In this document: positions 53,580 through 61,405 of the stretch, in pieces
How positions within the stretch are numbered: position 1 is the first letter of the stretch
Layout of the letters: every line of letters starts with the position of its first letter
Source: Deinococcus ficus
GTDB taxonomy: Bacteria; Deinococcota; Deinococci; Deinococcales; Deinococcaceae
Reading direction: 5' to 3'
Assembly: GCF_003444775.1 (NCBI RefSeq)
Contig: NZ_CP021084.1
Location: 124,001-188,000, forward strand
Length of the DNA: 64,000 nt
Notes under the pieces: model-generated
Databases searched by the model: none
What the model was told of the DNA's origin: nothing
Seen by the model: the letters and a program-made list of their open reading frames with translations, nothing else
Position numbers and translations under genes: made by a program

Positions 53580-53607
53580 GGGCGTGTCAGGGTGAGCGCC
53601 GGACCTG

Positions 53608-53645
53608 GAGAGGAAGGGGGAGCTGTTCCCCCTTTCTCTTTTTTT
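53608..53645 (+). terminator. Strong intrinsic terminator
   Basis: GAGAGGAAGGGGG / CCCCCTTTCTCT (12 pairs with one G-U) followed by TTTTTTT. Confidence 0.85.
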
Positions 53646-53789
53646 GTGTGGCGGTGTTGCCTGACGGTGGAGTGTGCCGGCGCGGCTCGGGAAGGGCGCG
53701 TTCGTGGATTGGGTGTCTCGCTGGGCGGCGCGGTCGGGTGGGCGAACGGCGAAGAGATCTGACCGCCTGTCGGCGGTGAGGGGCGAAGC

Positions 53790-53852
53790 ATGCGGGTCAA
53801 CCAGACGCGGGTGAGAGACACTCCCCGACCTGACCCCAAGGAGCAGACATGA
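53790..53852 (+). CDS. 20-residue leader peptide of ssb copy 1
   Basis: MRVNQTRVRD... (20 residues) ends in TGA overlapping the ssb ATG (ATGA). A hairpin ACCGCC-TGTC-GGCGGT (53762-53777) lies 12 nt before its ATG. The ssb SD AAGGAG is inside it. An identical peptide precedes the second ssb copy, with one synonymous difference, which argues that it is translated. Confidence 0.55.
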   Translation: MRVNQTRVRDTPRPDPKEQT

Positions 53853-54622
53853 AAGCAATTCTCGCGACCACCCTGATCGGTACCCTCGCCCGCGCGCTGA
53901 CCATCAAGACGGTCGGCACCACCGACATCGCCGAAGGCACCCTGGCGATGGACAGCATTCAGAACGGACGCACCCTGACGAACTACATTCCGGTGGTGTT
54001 TGTCGGCGCGGCGGCCCGCCGGGTGTTCGACCGCACCACGGCCGGCAGCGTGCTGTCGGTTCAGGGCGCGCCGCGTCAGGAGAAGTGGGAGAACGCCGAG
54101 GGCGGGAAGCGCTCCCGCGTGCGGATTCAGGCGCTGCGCACCGAGGTGCTGAGCGGGGACTTCGCGACGGTCGTGGACCGGGCGGGTGGCACGCGCCTGG
54201 CGCAGGGTGTGAACCAGGTGACGCTGGGCGGGAATCTGGTGGCCACGCCGGAGGTGCGGTACACGCCGGGCGGTGACGCGGTGACGGACTTCAGTCTGGC
54301 GCTGAACGAGAAGTACACCACGCGGAAGAACGAGGTGAAAGAGCGCGTGTCGTTCGTGGAGGTCACGGCGTGGAAGGACCTGGCGGAGTTCGTGGCGACG
54401 CTGCCGAAGGGCACGCCGCTGACGGTCCTGGGCGCGGCGGTGAGCGAGTCGTGGACGGACAAGGACGGGCAGAAGCGCTCGGTCCTGAAGTTCGAGGCGG
54501 GGAGCATCTTCCAGGTGCAGCCGCCGGAAGGCCGGGCGGCGCAGCCGGACGCGCACGAACCGATCAGTGACGAGGCCGCGGCGGAACTCGCGGACATGGC
54601 CGAGGAGGACATGCCCTTCTGA
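53849..54622 (+). CDS. ssb: Single-stranded DNA-binding protein, copy 1
   Basis: A 257-residue protein with two OB folds, as in Deinococcus-Thermus SSBs: OB1 about residues 1-105 and OB2 about 120-225 (VTLGGNLVATPEVRYTPGGD, FSLALNEKY, VEVTAWKDLAEFVATLPKGT, SWTDKDGQKRSVLKFEA). The C-terminus is acidic and ends EEDMPF, the partner-binding tip of SSBs. It coats single-stranded plasmid DNA during replication or transfer. Translationally coupled to the leader peptide. A diverged copy lies at 59620. Confidence 0.92.
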   Translation: MKAILATTLIGTLARALTIKTVGTTDIAEGTLAMDSIQNGRTLTNYIPVVFVGAAARRVFDRTTAGSVLSVQGAPRQEKWENAEGGKRSRVRIQALRTEVLSGDFATVVDRAGGTRLAQGVNQVTLGGNLVATPEVRYTPGGDAVTDFSLALNEKYTTRKNEVKERVSFVEVTAWKDLAEFVATLPKGTPLTVLGAAVSESWTDKDGQKRSVLKFEAGSIFQVQPPEGRAAQPDAHEPISDEAAAELADMAEEDMPF

Positions 54623-54716
54623 CCCTCGCTTCCAGGCAGGCTCCCTTGACCGAGGGGGCCTGTTCTGTCGTGGGCTCGGCTGCTCGCGCGCTCCCCTGCC
54701 GGGCATGGAAGGGCGT

Positions 54717-54732
54717 TCACCCTGGCGGGTGA
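54717..54732 (+). promoter_or_regulatory. Start-proximal hairpin before 54742
   Basis: TCACCC-TGGC-GGGTGA, 9 nt before the ATG. Confidence 0.55.
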
Positions 54733-54741
54733 GGGGCGGGC

Positions 54742-54900
54742 ATGACGCAACTGGTGGATTTCTCCCTGCCATTCCCTTCGGTCTTTCCATCCCGTGACGC
54801 GGCGGAGCGGGCGTGCGCGGATGTGGCGTCGGGGGTCCTGGTGGACGAGGACGGCGTGATCCTGGCGGAGGTGCAGGACGGGGTGGTCACGGCCGCCTGA
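54742..54900 (+). CDS. Small hypothetical protein
   Basis: A 52-residue protein (FSLPFPSVFPSRDAAERACA ... VLVDEDGVILAEVQDGVVTA). The start is set by its distance from the hairpin, as at neighbouring genes. Not recognised. Confidence 0.5.
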   Translation: MTQLVDFSLPFPSVFPSRDAAERACADVASGVLVDEDGVILAEVQDGVVTAA

Positions 54901-55044
54901 CCGACCCGGCACCTGCGAACATTCCTTGAGGGCACTTCCTGACGGACGTGCCCTCTTGTGCTGTGGTCGGCCGGCGGCACAGTCCGGGCGTGCGGCTCAG
55001 TTCGGCGCGGACTTCGCGGTCTCCGTGGGCGGGGCAACGGACCT

Positions 55045-55059
55045 CACCCGGTCCGGGTG
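55045..55059 (+). promoter_or_regulatory. Start-proximal hairpin before 55071
   Basis: CACCCG-GTC-CGGGTG, 11 nt before the ATG; GGGAGG between them is the SD. Confidence 0.55.
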
Positions 55060-55070
55060 CGGGAGGCGGC

Positions 55071-55559
55071 ATGACTGGCATTGACCTGACGGCCGACACC
55101 CTGAAGCGTCCCTCGTATGGCCTGGACCCGGAGCGGTGCATGAACCCGCCGTTGAAGCGGGAGAGGCAGCGGCACATTCTGGAGGAGGCGCTCCGCCTGA
55201 AGATTCCGCTTCCCCTGCTGACGTCCCCGGAGGATCAGGAGGGACAGGCGGTGGTGCTGTTCGGTCAGGGAGAGGCGATCGTGATGGACGCCGCCACGCC
55301 GCTCGCTGCGCTGTCGGACCTGACGCCGGAGGAGCGTTCCGGGGACTGCGTGCTGGAGTCAAGTGACCCGGCGTGGACGGGGCTGCGCTTCCGGGTGTCC
55401 GGGGGGAGCGGGTGCGGCGTCGGGTACCTGGGTCTGGGCTGGTCCCGGGACGTCCTGGTGGAGCACCTGATGCGCGTGTACTCCAACCTGGACTTCGTGT
55501 GTCTCGGCGCGGACGTCAGCTTGAACGCGATGCGGGAAGCGCGCCGCGCGCGGCCCTGA
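55071..55559 (+). CDS. Hypothetical protein
   Basis: A 162-residue soluble protein (TADTLKRPSYGLDPERCMNP; HILEEALRLKIPLPLLTSPE; GLRFRVSGGSGCGVGYLGLG). The glycine-rich GGSGCGVGYLGLG is striking but does not match a P-loop. No family recognised. Codon use similar to ssb copy 1. Confidence 0.6.
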   Translation: MTGIDLTADTLKRPSYGLDPERCMNPPLKRERQRHILEEALRLKIPLPLLTSPEDQEGQAVVLFGQGEAIVMDAATPLAALSDLTPEERSGDCVLESSDPAWTGLRFRVSGGSGCGVGYLGLGWSRDVLVEHLMRVYSNLDFVCLGADVSLNAMREARRARP

Positions 55560-55607
55560 ACTGACCGAGATGTCCGAACGCGTGTCGGGGGTGGGGCGCG
55601 GGCGGAC

Positions 55608-55630
55608 TTCACCCGGGCGCCGCCTACGCT
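55608..55630 (+). promoter_or_regulatory. TTCACCC-box leaderless promoter of 55637
   Basis: TTCACCC (55608-55614), 10 nt, TACGCT (55625-55630), 6 nt, ATG 55637. It links the TCACCC sequence of this region to the promoter signature of the T4SS genes. Confidence 0.5.
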
Positions 55631-55636
55631 GAACGC

Positions 55637-56170
55637 ATGTTCTCCCTGCTTCAGAGCGTCACCACTGCGCGGGGCCTGGCCTTCGTGCAGGGCCGGGGCG
55701 GCCTGACCGCGAGTGTCCTGGATGCCCACGCCCTCGCGGACGCCCTTCAGGACCAGGCGGCCGCGCACCTGCCCACCCTCGGCGGCACGCTCCGCACGGA
55801 AGTCCACCCGGACCACGCCGCGCTGTTCTGGCAGTGCGGTCACCTCGGGGAGGACGTGGCGCTGCTCGACATTCCATGGGCGAACGTGCCGTTCGTCGCG
55901 TACGCCCTGCGGCGCGACCGGGTGCCGCTCCGCGAGTGGCAGCGCACGGCCGGCGGTGTGCTCTGGCACCTCGACAGCCGCTGGCAGGTTCAGGCGGCCG
56001 TGACCCCGGAGCAGTTCTCGGCCGTGCTGCGCAACCCCCACGACCCGCGGCTGTGGACGGGCGACCTGCACGCCCGCGGCGGGACGGTGCAGCTCAAGGT
56101 GCTGAGCCTGGGCGCCGGGCCGCGCGGCGCGGCGCACCTTCACTTCGCGGACCTCGCCGCGGTCCGCTGA
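55637..56170 (+). CDS. Hypothetical protein
   Basis: A 177-residue soluble protein (DALQDQAAAHLPTLGGTLRT; HPDHAALFWQCGHLGEDVAL; FVAYALRRDRVPLREWQRTA; RNPHDPRLWTGDLHARGGTV). It shares with 56422 the phrases 'ALRR(D/G)DR' and '(L/H)WTG(D/G)L' at comparable spacing, so the two may be distant paralogues. Function unknown. Confidence 0.55.
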   Translation: MFSLLQSVTTARGLAFVQGRGGLTASVLDAHALADALQDQAAAHLPTLGGTLRTEVHPDHAALFWQCGHLGEDVALLDIPWANVPFVAYALRRDRVPLREWQRTAGGVLWHLDSRWQVQAAVTPEQFSAVLRNPHDPRLWTGDLHARGGTVQLKVLSLGAGPRGAAHLHFADLAAVR

Positions 56171-56183
56171 CAGGAGGCCTGGC

Positions 56184-56381
56184 ATGCACACCCTGACCGT
56201 GACCGACACCGCCCCGAACACCCTGCGCGCCTCCAGCGAGCAGGCCAGCCTGACCCTGATCGGCACCGAGGCGGTGCTGGTCACGCCGGGAGGTGAAGTC
56301 CGCCAGCGCCTGCACCCGGAGGACGCCGTGGCCCTGCTCGCGCTGACACCAGGGACGCTGCTGAGCTTCCAGGAGGCGTAA
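56184..56381 (+). CDS. Small hypothetical protein
   Basis: A 65-residue beta-rich protein (HTLTVTDTAPNTLRASSEQA; LTLIGTEAVLVTPGGEVRQR). It follows the previous gene after 13 nt with SD CAGGAGG, so it is in one operon with 55637. Not recognised. Confidence 0.55.
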   Translation: MHTLTVTDTAPNTLRASSEQASLTLIGTEAVLVTPGGEVRQRLHPEDAVALLALTPGTLLSFQEA

Positions 56382-56391
56382 GCAGGACCTT

Positions 56392-56410
56392 CACCCGCGG
56401 GACGCGGGTG
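56392..56410 (+). promoter_or_regulatory. Start-proximal hairpin before 56422
   Basis: CACCCGC-GGGAC-GCGGGTG, 11 nt before the ATG. Confidence 0.6.
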
Positions 56411-56421
56411 GAAGGCGCGGC

Positions 56422-57108
56422 ATGATTCTTCCTGACCTCGCTGCCATCAGCACCGCGTACGGCTTCACGCACTTCACCGCCCCGCACTCCAGCGTGGCGC
56501 TGATCGTCTCGGTCCGTGAGCTTCACGCGTGCCTGCTCGCCGACGCACTCGACGCGCGCCAGGAGGCGGAAGTGCCGGCCGCGCAGGGCGGGACCGTGCG
56601 CCTGACCTACCGCGCGGCCGAGCCGGGCGGGTACCGGCTGGACATGGTGGAGTTCACGTGGGTGCGCCCTGGCCAGCCCGGTCAGGACGTCGAGTCCCTG
56701 CGCGGCTGGGCGCTGACCTTGATCAGCGTCGAGGACTTCGGCGGACACCGCGCGCTCCTCGCGGCTGCGCTGCGCCGCGGGGACCGTCCCCAGACGCCGG
56801 TGAAGGTCCGCGCCTGGGCCGGGCAGACACTGGTGGAGGCCGGGACGACCTCCCTGACCCTCCCGGTGCCGCTCGACCAGCTGACGCGGGCGCTGCAGGC
56901 CCCCTGGGAGGAGCGGCACTGGACGGGTGGCCTGCGCGGCATCGACCTGTTCGACATGGGAGGCGAGGACGGCGGCATGGCCTGCTGGGCCGTGCAGGTG
57001 CCGTACCAACGCGCCGGCAGTTGGAGCGCCACGCCGTCCGAACTGATCCTCGGGCTCAGTGACCTGCGGCACGACCCGAAGTTCGCGGACCTCACCCCCT
57101 CACCCTGA
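56422..57108 (+). CDS. Hypothetical protein
   Basis: A 228-residue soluble protein (HSSVALIVSVRELHACLLAD; RLDMVEFTWVRPGQPGQDVE; RVWTG-like HWTGGLRGIDLFDMGGEDGG). Mixed alpha/beta, no membrane part. Possible paralogue of 55637. Function unknown. Confidence 0.55.
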   Translation: MILPDLAAISTAYGFTHFTAPHSSVALIVSVRELHACLLADALDARQEAEVPAAQGGTVRLTYRAAEPGGYRLDMVEFTWVRPGQPGQDVESLRGWALTLISVEDFGGHRALLAAALRRGDRPQTPVKVRAWAGQTLVEAGTTSLTLPVPLDQLTRALQAPWEERHWTGGLRGIDLFDMGGEDGGMACWAVQVPYQRAGSWSATPSELILGLSDLRHDPKFADLTPSP

Positions 57109-57187
57109 GCGGACCCGCGCGGCCGGACCCCGCCGTCCCAGGCCGCGCCACCCCTGCACCCCGCTTCCTTCCCTCACCGGAGTCACC

Positions 57188-57592
57188 ATGTCTGACCTTG
57201 CCCGCCGCGCCGACGCCGCGGTCCGCGCCCTGACCCTGCCCCCCCTGCCCGTCCGGCCTGGGGACAACCTCGCCGGCCTGAACGCCGAAGAGCGCCAGGC
57301 GCTGCTTGACCAGCACGCCGAGTACGACCGTGCCCGGGCGACGTACGACGCGGCCCTCTGGACGTACCAGGAGCAGTTGCGCGCCATCGAACGCGCCTTC
57401 GCGGAGGACCTCGCCGCCGCGTACCTTCCGGGCTGCAACCCGGCCACGCAGGCGCGGGTCTTCACCCTCGCCTGGACGCAGGGGCACAGTGACGGCTACC
57501 ACGAAGTGCAGTCCCAGTACGAAGCGCTCGCCGGCCTGATCCAGGGCGCGTTCGACGACGCCCGGGTCACGGCGGACCCAGCCCGTGCCTGA
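57188..57592 (+). CDS. Hypothetical helical protein
   Basis: A 134-residue mainly helical protein (LNAEERQALLDQHAEYDRAR; TYQEQLRAIERAFAEDLAAA; GYHEVQSQYEALAGLIQGAF). SD CCGGAG. No TCACCC hairpin in front. Not recognised. Confidence 0.55.
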   Translation: MSDLARRADAAVRALTLPPLPVRPGDNLAGLNAEERQALLDQHAEYDRARATYDAALWTYQEQLRAIERAFAEDLAAAYLPGCNPATQARVFTLAWTQGHSDGYHEVQSQYEALAGLIQGAFDDARVTADPARA

Positions 57593-57626
57593 AACCAGCC
57601 GGGTCTCGACACCCGAAGGAGCTGTC

Positions 57627-58085
57627 ATGCCTCACGCTGCCCGACCTTTCACGCCGCACCGCCGCCCCGAGTACGCGGCCGCGACCGTCGCGGCGACGTT
57701 CCGCCACGCCACCGGCCGCCCCTGCGACCTGGCCAATGTCCTGCTGGAAGAACTGGCCCATGAGGACGTCCCGGCCAGCCGCGTCACCGCCTCGCATCTC
57801 GCGCGGCTCACCGGAACGCCGGTGATCTACGACGCCGTGCAGCTCAGCGCGGCCGAGTGCGCGGTGAGTCTGGCCACACCGTCCGGCCGGCACGAGGTCG
57901 CCCGGGTCGTGCTGGGCCACTCACCGGACGCGCAACGCGCCCGGGACCTGAACGCCCGCCTCACGCAGCTGCACCTCTCCGAGCAGCGCCACGCTGGTGA
58001 GTCGCCCCTGGAACGCGAAGCGCGCCTGGAGCTCGAAGCGGAGTGCGAGATGGAGGCGTGCGCCGTCGAGGAGGACGGGGGCTGA
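57627..58085 (+). CDS. Hypothetical protein
   Basis: A 152-residue protein from ATG 57627, chosen for the SD GAAGGAG 6 nt upstream (the frame is open from 57585). Helical, with a short HxxxG...LANVLLEELAHEDV segment and an acidic tail (LELEAECEMEACAVEEDGG). In an operon with 57188. Function unknown. Confidence 0.55.
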   Translation: MPHAARPFTPHRRPEYAAATVAATFRHATGRPCDLANVLLEELAHEDVPASRVTASHLARLTGTPVIYDAVQLSAAECAVSLATPSGRHEVARVVLGHSPDAQRARDLNARLTQLHLSEQRHAGESPLEREARLELEAECEMEACAVEEDGG

Positions 58086-58130
58086 CCCGGCCCCGCCGGA
58101 GCCCCTGATCCCCGGGCTGGCCGGACCTTC

Positions 58131-58147
58131 ACCCGCGGGTCGCGGGT
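58131..58147 (+). promoter_or_regulatory. Start-proximal hairpin before 58160
   Basis: ACCCGCG-GGT-CGCGGGT, 12 nt before the ATG. Confidence 0.6.
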
Positions 58148-58159
58148 CCGCGCCGTGGC

Positions 58160-58468
58160 ATGGACGTTCACTTCCACCGCCCGGGCCTCCGCATCACCTT
58201 CCGGCGTCTGCCTGCCGGGCTGCTGTACCTGCGTGAGGAGTCGCCCCGGCCGGGCAGCAGCGCGCACGTCACCGCCCTGGCACGCCGCCCGCACCTGCTG
58301 CAGCAGGCCCTGACCGGCCGCACCGTGACGCTCCCGCCGCAGGAGACCGACCGGCGCCTGCTGCGCACGGCCGACGACCTGCGCCGCGTGCGCCTGCCCC
58401 CCCTCACCCGCGAGGAACGCCACCGGCTCGACCAGCTGAGCGGCGACGCCTTCGGACCCCGGACGTAA
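58160..58468 (+). CDS. Small basic hypothetical protein
   Basis: A 102-residue Arg-rich protein (DVHFHRPGLRITFRRLPAGL; DRRLLRTADDLRRVRLPPLT). May bind nucleic acid through its basic character; no motif. There is no SD, as with other genes of this hairpin class. Confidence 0.5.
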   Translation: MDVHFHRPGLRITFRRLPAGLLYLREESPRPGSSAHVTALARRPHLLQQALTGRTVTLPPQETDRRLLRTADDLRRVRLPPLTREERHRLDQLSGDAFGPRT

Positions 58469-58598
58469 CGGCAACAGATTTCACGCCCCTCCCGCAGGGA
58501 GTGTCGTTCCTGACCCGCACCTTCAAGGCGGAACTCACACTCAGGCCGCCTGCCAGCGAAGTCCGACCGGGCTTCTCCCAAGTGAAGGAGGTGCCCGC

Positions 58599-58757
58599 AT
58601 GAACAACTACGCCAGAATCAGCAGTGAGCAGTGGGACGTCATCCAGCGTCAACGCCAGGTGGCCGCTCAGACCCGCCGGCCCGGCCCGTTCCGCCGCCTC
58701 GTGCGGCGGCTGCGCCGCGCCCTCACGAAAGGGCGGTCCACGCCCGCCCTGAACTGA
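58599..58757 (+). CDS. Small basic protein
   Basis: A 52-residue protein (ARISSEQWDVIQRQRQVAAQ then RRPGPFRRLVRRLRRALTKG). The C-terminal half is a strongly basic helix. SD AAGGAGGTG is nearly perfect. A terminator follows directly. Unknown; possible nucleic-acid or membrane binder. Confidence 0.6.
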   Translation: MNNYARISSEQWDVIQRQRQVAAQTRRPGPFRRLVRRLRRALTKGRSTPALN

Positions 58758-58764
58758 CCTTCAG

Positions 58765-58788
58765 CCCCCGCTCCCGGCGGGGGTTTTT
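58765..58788 (+). terminator. Intrinsic terminator
   Basis: CCCCCGC / GCGGGGG followed by TTTTT. Confidence 0.85.
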
Positions 58789-58816
58789 CATGGACGCCCG
58801 GCGCGTCCACCCCCTT

Positions 58817-58831
58817 CACCCCAGCGGGGTG
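58817..58831 (+). promoter_or_regulatory. Start-proximal hairpin before 58843
   Basis: CACCCC-AGC-GGGGTG, 11 nt before the ATG. Confidence 0.6.
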
Positions 58832-58842
58832 GACGATGACCC

Positions 58843-59394
58843 ATGACCGTTCCTGTCGACCCGTCCGTCACCCACGCCCTGAGCCCCCTGCCTGACCAGG
58901 GCGACGGCATCTTCCACCTGAGCGCCTACGGAAGCGTCGCGCGCGTCATCAGCCGCGCCGGGGCGGAAGGCCGGCTCGTGCTGATCGGCGAGGGGCAGCA
59001 CAGCGGGCACGCCGTGAAGTTCCATCCCGTGCCGGTCATCAAGCTCGGTGAGCGCTGGTACGAACTGCTGCGCGACGGCGTCCGCGAGGCGCTGCTCGGC
59101 CTGCACCGCCTCGGCGCGCACTTCCCCGACGAGACCGTCGACGACCTTGACGGGATGCGCCGGGACCTGCTGCTCCCCACGCCCGGCGACGAGCAGTACC
59201 GCTGGTGGTACATGGTCACGCACGTCGCCGGCGCGCAGAGTGGCAACCGGCAGGGGGACGTCACCGTCACCCAGGGCGCGCGGCACTACCCCGGCACGAT
59301 GTTCGAGTGGGACGAACCGACCTTCACGCCCGGCCTGAGCATCGACGACACCGACGCCCCCCAGGCCCTGAAAGACGCGGTCCGACGCGCCTGA
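58843..59394 (+). CDS. Hypothetical protein
   Basis: A 183-residue protein (GEGQHSGHAVKFHPVPVIKL; YRWWYMVTHVAGAQSGNRQG; QGARHYPGTMFEWDEPTFTP). The clustered His residues (about 53, 56, 61) could bind metal, but no known signature fits. Single-gene unit between a hairpin leader and a terminator. Confidence 0.55.
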   Translation: MTVPVDPSVTHALSPLPDQGDGIFHLSAYGSVARVISRAGAEGRLVLIGEGQHSGHAVKFHPVPVIKLGERWYELLRDGVREALLGLHRLGAHFPDETVDDLDGMRRDLLLPTPGDEQYRWWYMVTHVAGAQSGNRQGDVTVTQGARHYPGTMFEWDEPTFTPGLSIDDTDAPQALKDAVRRA

Positions 59395-59407
59395 GCCGCA
59401 CGCGACG

Positions 59408-59431
59408 CCCCCTCCCCGGAGGGGGTGTTTT
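59408..59431 (+). terminator. Intrinsic terminator
   Basis: CCCCCT / AGGGGG followed by TGTTTTC. Confidence 0.75.
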
Positions 59432-59560
59432 CATGGGCCGTCCAGGCGCCGCCGTTCCCTCCCGTCTCCCGCCTCTGGCCCGGCTCGGCTGCGTTTTCCC
59501 GGGGGTGGGCCGGCCGACCACCAGGAGATCTGACCGCCTGTCGGCGGTGAGGGACGAAGC

Positions 59561-59623
59561 ATGCGGGTCAACCAGACGCGGGTGAGAGACACTCCCCGCC
59601 CTGACCCCAAGGAGCAGACATGA
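59561..59623 (+). CDS. 20-residue leader peptide of ssb copy 2
   Basis: Same peptide as at 53790 (MRVNQTRVRD...), one synonymous change (CGA to CGC at Arg13), same ATGA overlap with ssb and same upstream hairpin (59533-59548). About 95 bp of upstream sequence is shared by both copies. Confidence 0.55.
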   Translation: MRVNQTRVRDTPRPDPKEQT

Positions 59624-60393
59624 AAGCCATCCTCGCAGCGACGTTGATCGGGACCCTCGTACGCCCCCTGACCCTCCGGACCATCGGCACCACCGACATC
59701 GCCGAAGGCACCCTGGCCATGGACAGTGTTCAGAACGGACGCACCCTGACGAACTACGTCCCGGTGGTGTTGATCGGCGCGGCCGCCCGGCGGGTGTTCG
59801 ACCGCACCACGGCCGGCAGCGTGCTGTCGATTCAGGGCGCGCCGCGTCAGGAGAAGTGGGAGGACGCCGAGGGCGGGAAGCGCTCCCGCATGCGGATCCA
59901 GGCGCTGCGCACCGAGGTGCTGAGCGGGGACTTCGCGACCGTCACCGACCAGGGGGGCGGCCAGCGCCTGGCGCAGGGCGTGAACGAGGTGACGCTGGGC
60001 GGGAACCTCGTCGCCACGCCGGAGGTGCGGTACACGCCGGGCGGGGACGCGGTCACGACGTTCAGCCTGGCACTGAACGAGAAGTTCCGCACGCGGAAGA
60101 ACGAGGTCAAGGAGCGCGTGTCGTTCGTGGACGTCACCGCGTGGAAGGACCTGGCGGAATTCATGGCGACGCTGCCGAAAGGCACGCCACTGACGGTGCT
60201 GGGCGCGGCCGTGAGCGAGTCGTGGACGGACAAGGACGGGCAGAAGCGCTCGGCCCTGAAGTTCGAGGCGAGCCGGATCTTCCAGGTGCAGCCGCCGGAA
60301 GGCCGGGCGGCGCAGCCGGACACGCACGAGCCGATCAGTGCCGCCGCCGCGGCGGAACTGGCGGACATGGCTGACGAGGACATGCCCTTCTGA
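59620..60393 (+). CDS. ssb: Single-stranded DNA-binding protein, copy 2
   Basis: A 257-residue protein, same length as copy 1 and about 90 percent identical by eye. Differences cluster in the first 60 residues (RPLTLRTIGTTDIA vs RALTIKTVGTTDIA), around 110 (TDQGGGQRLAQGVNEV) and near the C-terminus (SAAAAAELADMADEDMPF). Both OB folds and the DMPF tip are intact, so both copies should be functional. The pair forms a direct repeat 5.8 kb apart that could recombine. Confidence 0.92.
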   Translation: MKAILAATLIGTLVRPLTLRTIGTTDIAEGTLAMDSVQNGRTLTNYVPVVLIGAAARRVFDRTTAGSVLSIQGAPRQEKWEDAEGGKRSRMRIQALRTEVLSGDFATVTDQGGGQRLAQGVNEVTLGGNLVATPEVRYTPGGDAVTTFSLALNEKFRTRKNEVKERVSFVDVTAWKDLAEFMATLPKGTPLTVLGAAVSESWTDKDGQKRSALKFEASRIFQVQPPEGRAAQPDTHEPISAAAAAELADMADEDMPF

Positions 60394-60408
60394 CCCAGGC
60401 GCACCACG

Positions 60409-60433
60409 CCCCCTCGAACGAGGGGGTTTTTTT
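60409..60433 (+). terminator. Intrinsic terminator after ssb copy 2
   Basis: CCCCCTC-GAAC-GAGGGGG followed by TTTTTTT. Confidence 0.9.
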
Positions 60434-60460
60434 CTGATCCTCCGTCCCGGTGCACGGCCC

Positions 60461-60480
60461 TCACCCCGCGCGCGGGGTGA
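60461..60480 (+). promoter_or_regulatory. Start-proximal hairpin before 60491
   Basis: TCACCCCGC / GCGGGGTGA (9 bp with a 2-nt centre, so the real loop is larger), 10 nt before the ATG. Confidence 0.6.
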
Positions 60481-60490
60481 CGCGCGGCGC

Positions 60491-61303
60491 ATGCTTTACT
60501 TCGCGAGCACGAGCAGCAACCTCGACGACCTTCAGGCCCACCCGGGCGTGGGCGTGATGACCGGCCCGCGGTGCGGGGGGCTGGGGAGCATCAAGGGACT
60601 GCAGCGGCCGTGGGCGAGCGACTGTGACGCGCTCAGCAAGGACGGGTACAGCGACGACGCCTACATCGCGCACCTGGAGCGCCTCGGCGGCCTGCACGCG
60701 ACGTGCCGGTTCGTGGTCGTGCCGGACATGCCCGGGGACGGCGAAGGCACCCTCGCGGCCTTCTACGCCTACGCGCCGCTGCTCGCGCCGCTCGGGTTCC
60801 CCCTGGCGTACTGCCTGCAGGACGGCGCGGAAACGCAGGAGCTGCCCCGCTGCGACGTGGCGTTCCTGGGCGGCACGGACGACTGGCGGGAAGCGCACGG
60901 CGCGTGGCTGCTCGAACGCGCCCGGGACGAAGGCCTGCGCACGCACGTCGGGCGGGTCAACAGTGCGCGGCGGGTGGTGCACCTGAGCTTCTGCCACGCC
61001 GACTCCTGCGACGGCACGTACGTGGCGTTCAGCGGCGTCGAGCGCGGCATCCGCACGATCGGGTCGTGGCTCACCGCCGCGGCCCGCCCGAAACTCTTCG
61101 AAGCGGGCGACATTTCCGCCATGCAGCTCAGTGTCGACCGGGTCCGCTCCCTGCGGGGCGCGCGGCGCCAGGGCGCCCGGACCCGCGGCACCCCGGGGCA
61201 GGCGCCGGAGATGCCGGGCTTGTGGACGCCCGGGAACCTCGTCTTCCCCGAACCGGTGGTGCTGACTGAGCCGCTGCCGTGGCCGGCGGACGCGGCGTCC
61301 TGA
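60491..61303 (+). CDS. TGT/DpdA-like protein (tentative)
   Basis: A 270-residue protein. 'CRFVVVPDMPGDGEGTLAAF', 'FPLAYCLQDGAETQELPRCD', 'FLGGTDDWREAHGAWLLERA' and especially 'HVGRVNSARRVVHLSFCHAD' then 'SCDGTYVAFS' resemble phage proteins of the queuine tRNA-ribosyltransferase superfamily that insert 7-deazaguanines into DNA (DpdA-type), where 'GRVNSxRR...GCDSxDGT' is common. If right, it could modify plasmid DNA against restriction. No other 7-deazaguanine pathway gene is seen here, and catalytic Asp residues cannot be assigned with certainty. The C-terminal 60 residues are Pro/Arg-rich. Confidence 0.45.
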   Translation: MLYFASTSSNLDDLQAHPGVGVMTGPRCGGLGSIKGLQRPWASDCDALSKDGYSDDAYIAHLERLGGLHATCRFVVVPDMPGDGEGTLAAFYAYAPLLAPLGFPLAYCLQDGAETQELPRCDVAFLGGTDDWREAHGAWLLERARDEGLRTHVGRVNSARRVVHLSFCHADSCDGTYVAFSGVERGIRTIGSWLTAAARPKLFEAGDISAMQLSVDRVRSLRGARRQGARTRGTPGQAPEMPGLWTPGNLVFPEPVVLTEPLPWPADAAS

Positions 61304-61405
61304 CCAGCCTGCCAGGCCCACGCCGGCCAGGGTCCGACGCCCGGACCGGCCGCGCCCTTTGCGGGGCCCGGCGCCCCGCACTTGAAGGACGAAACCACGC
61401 GTCCA

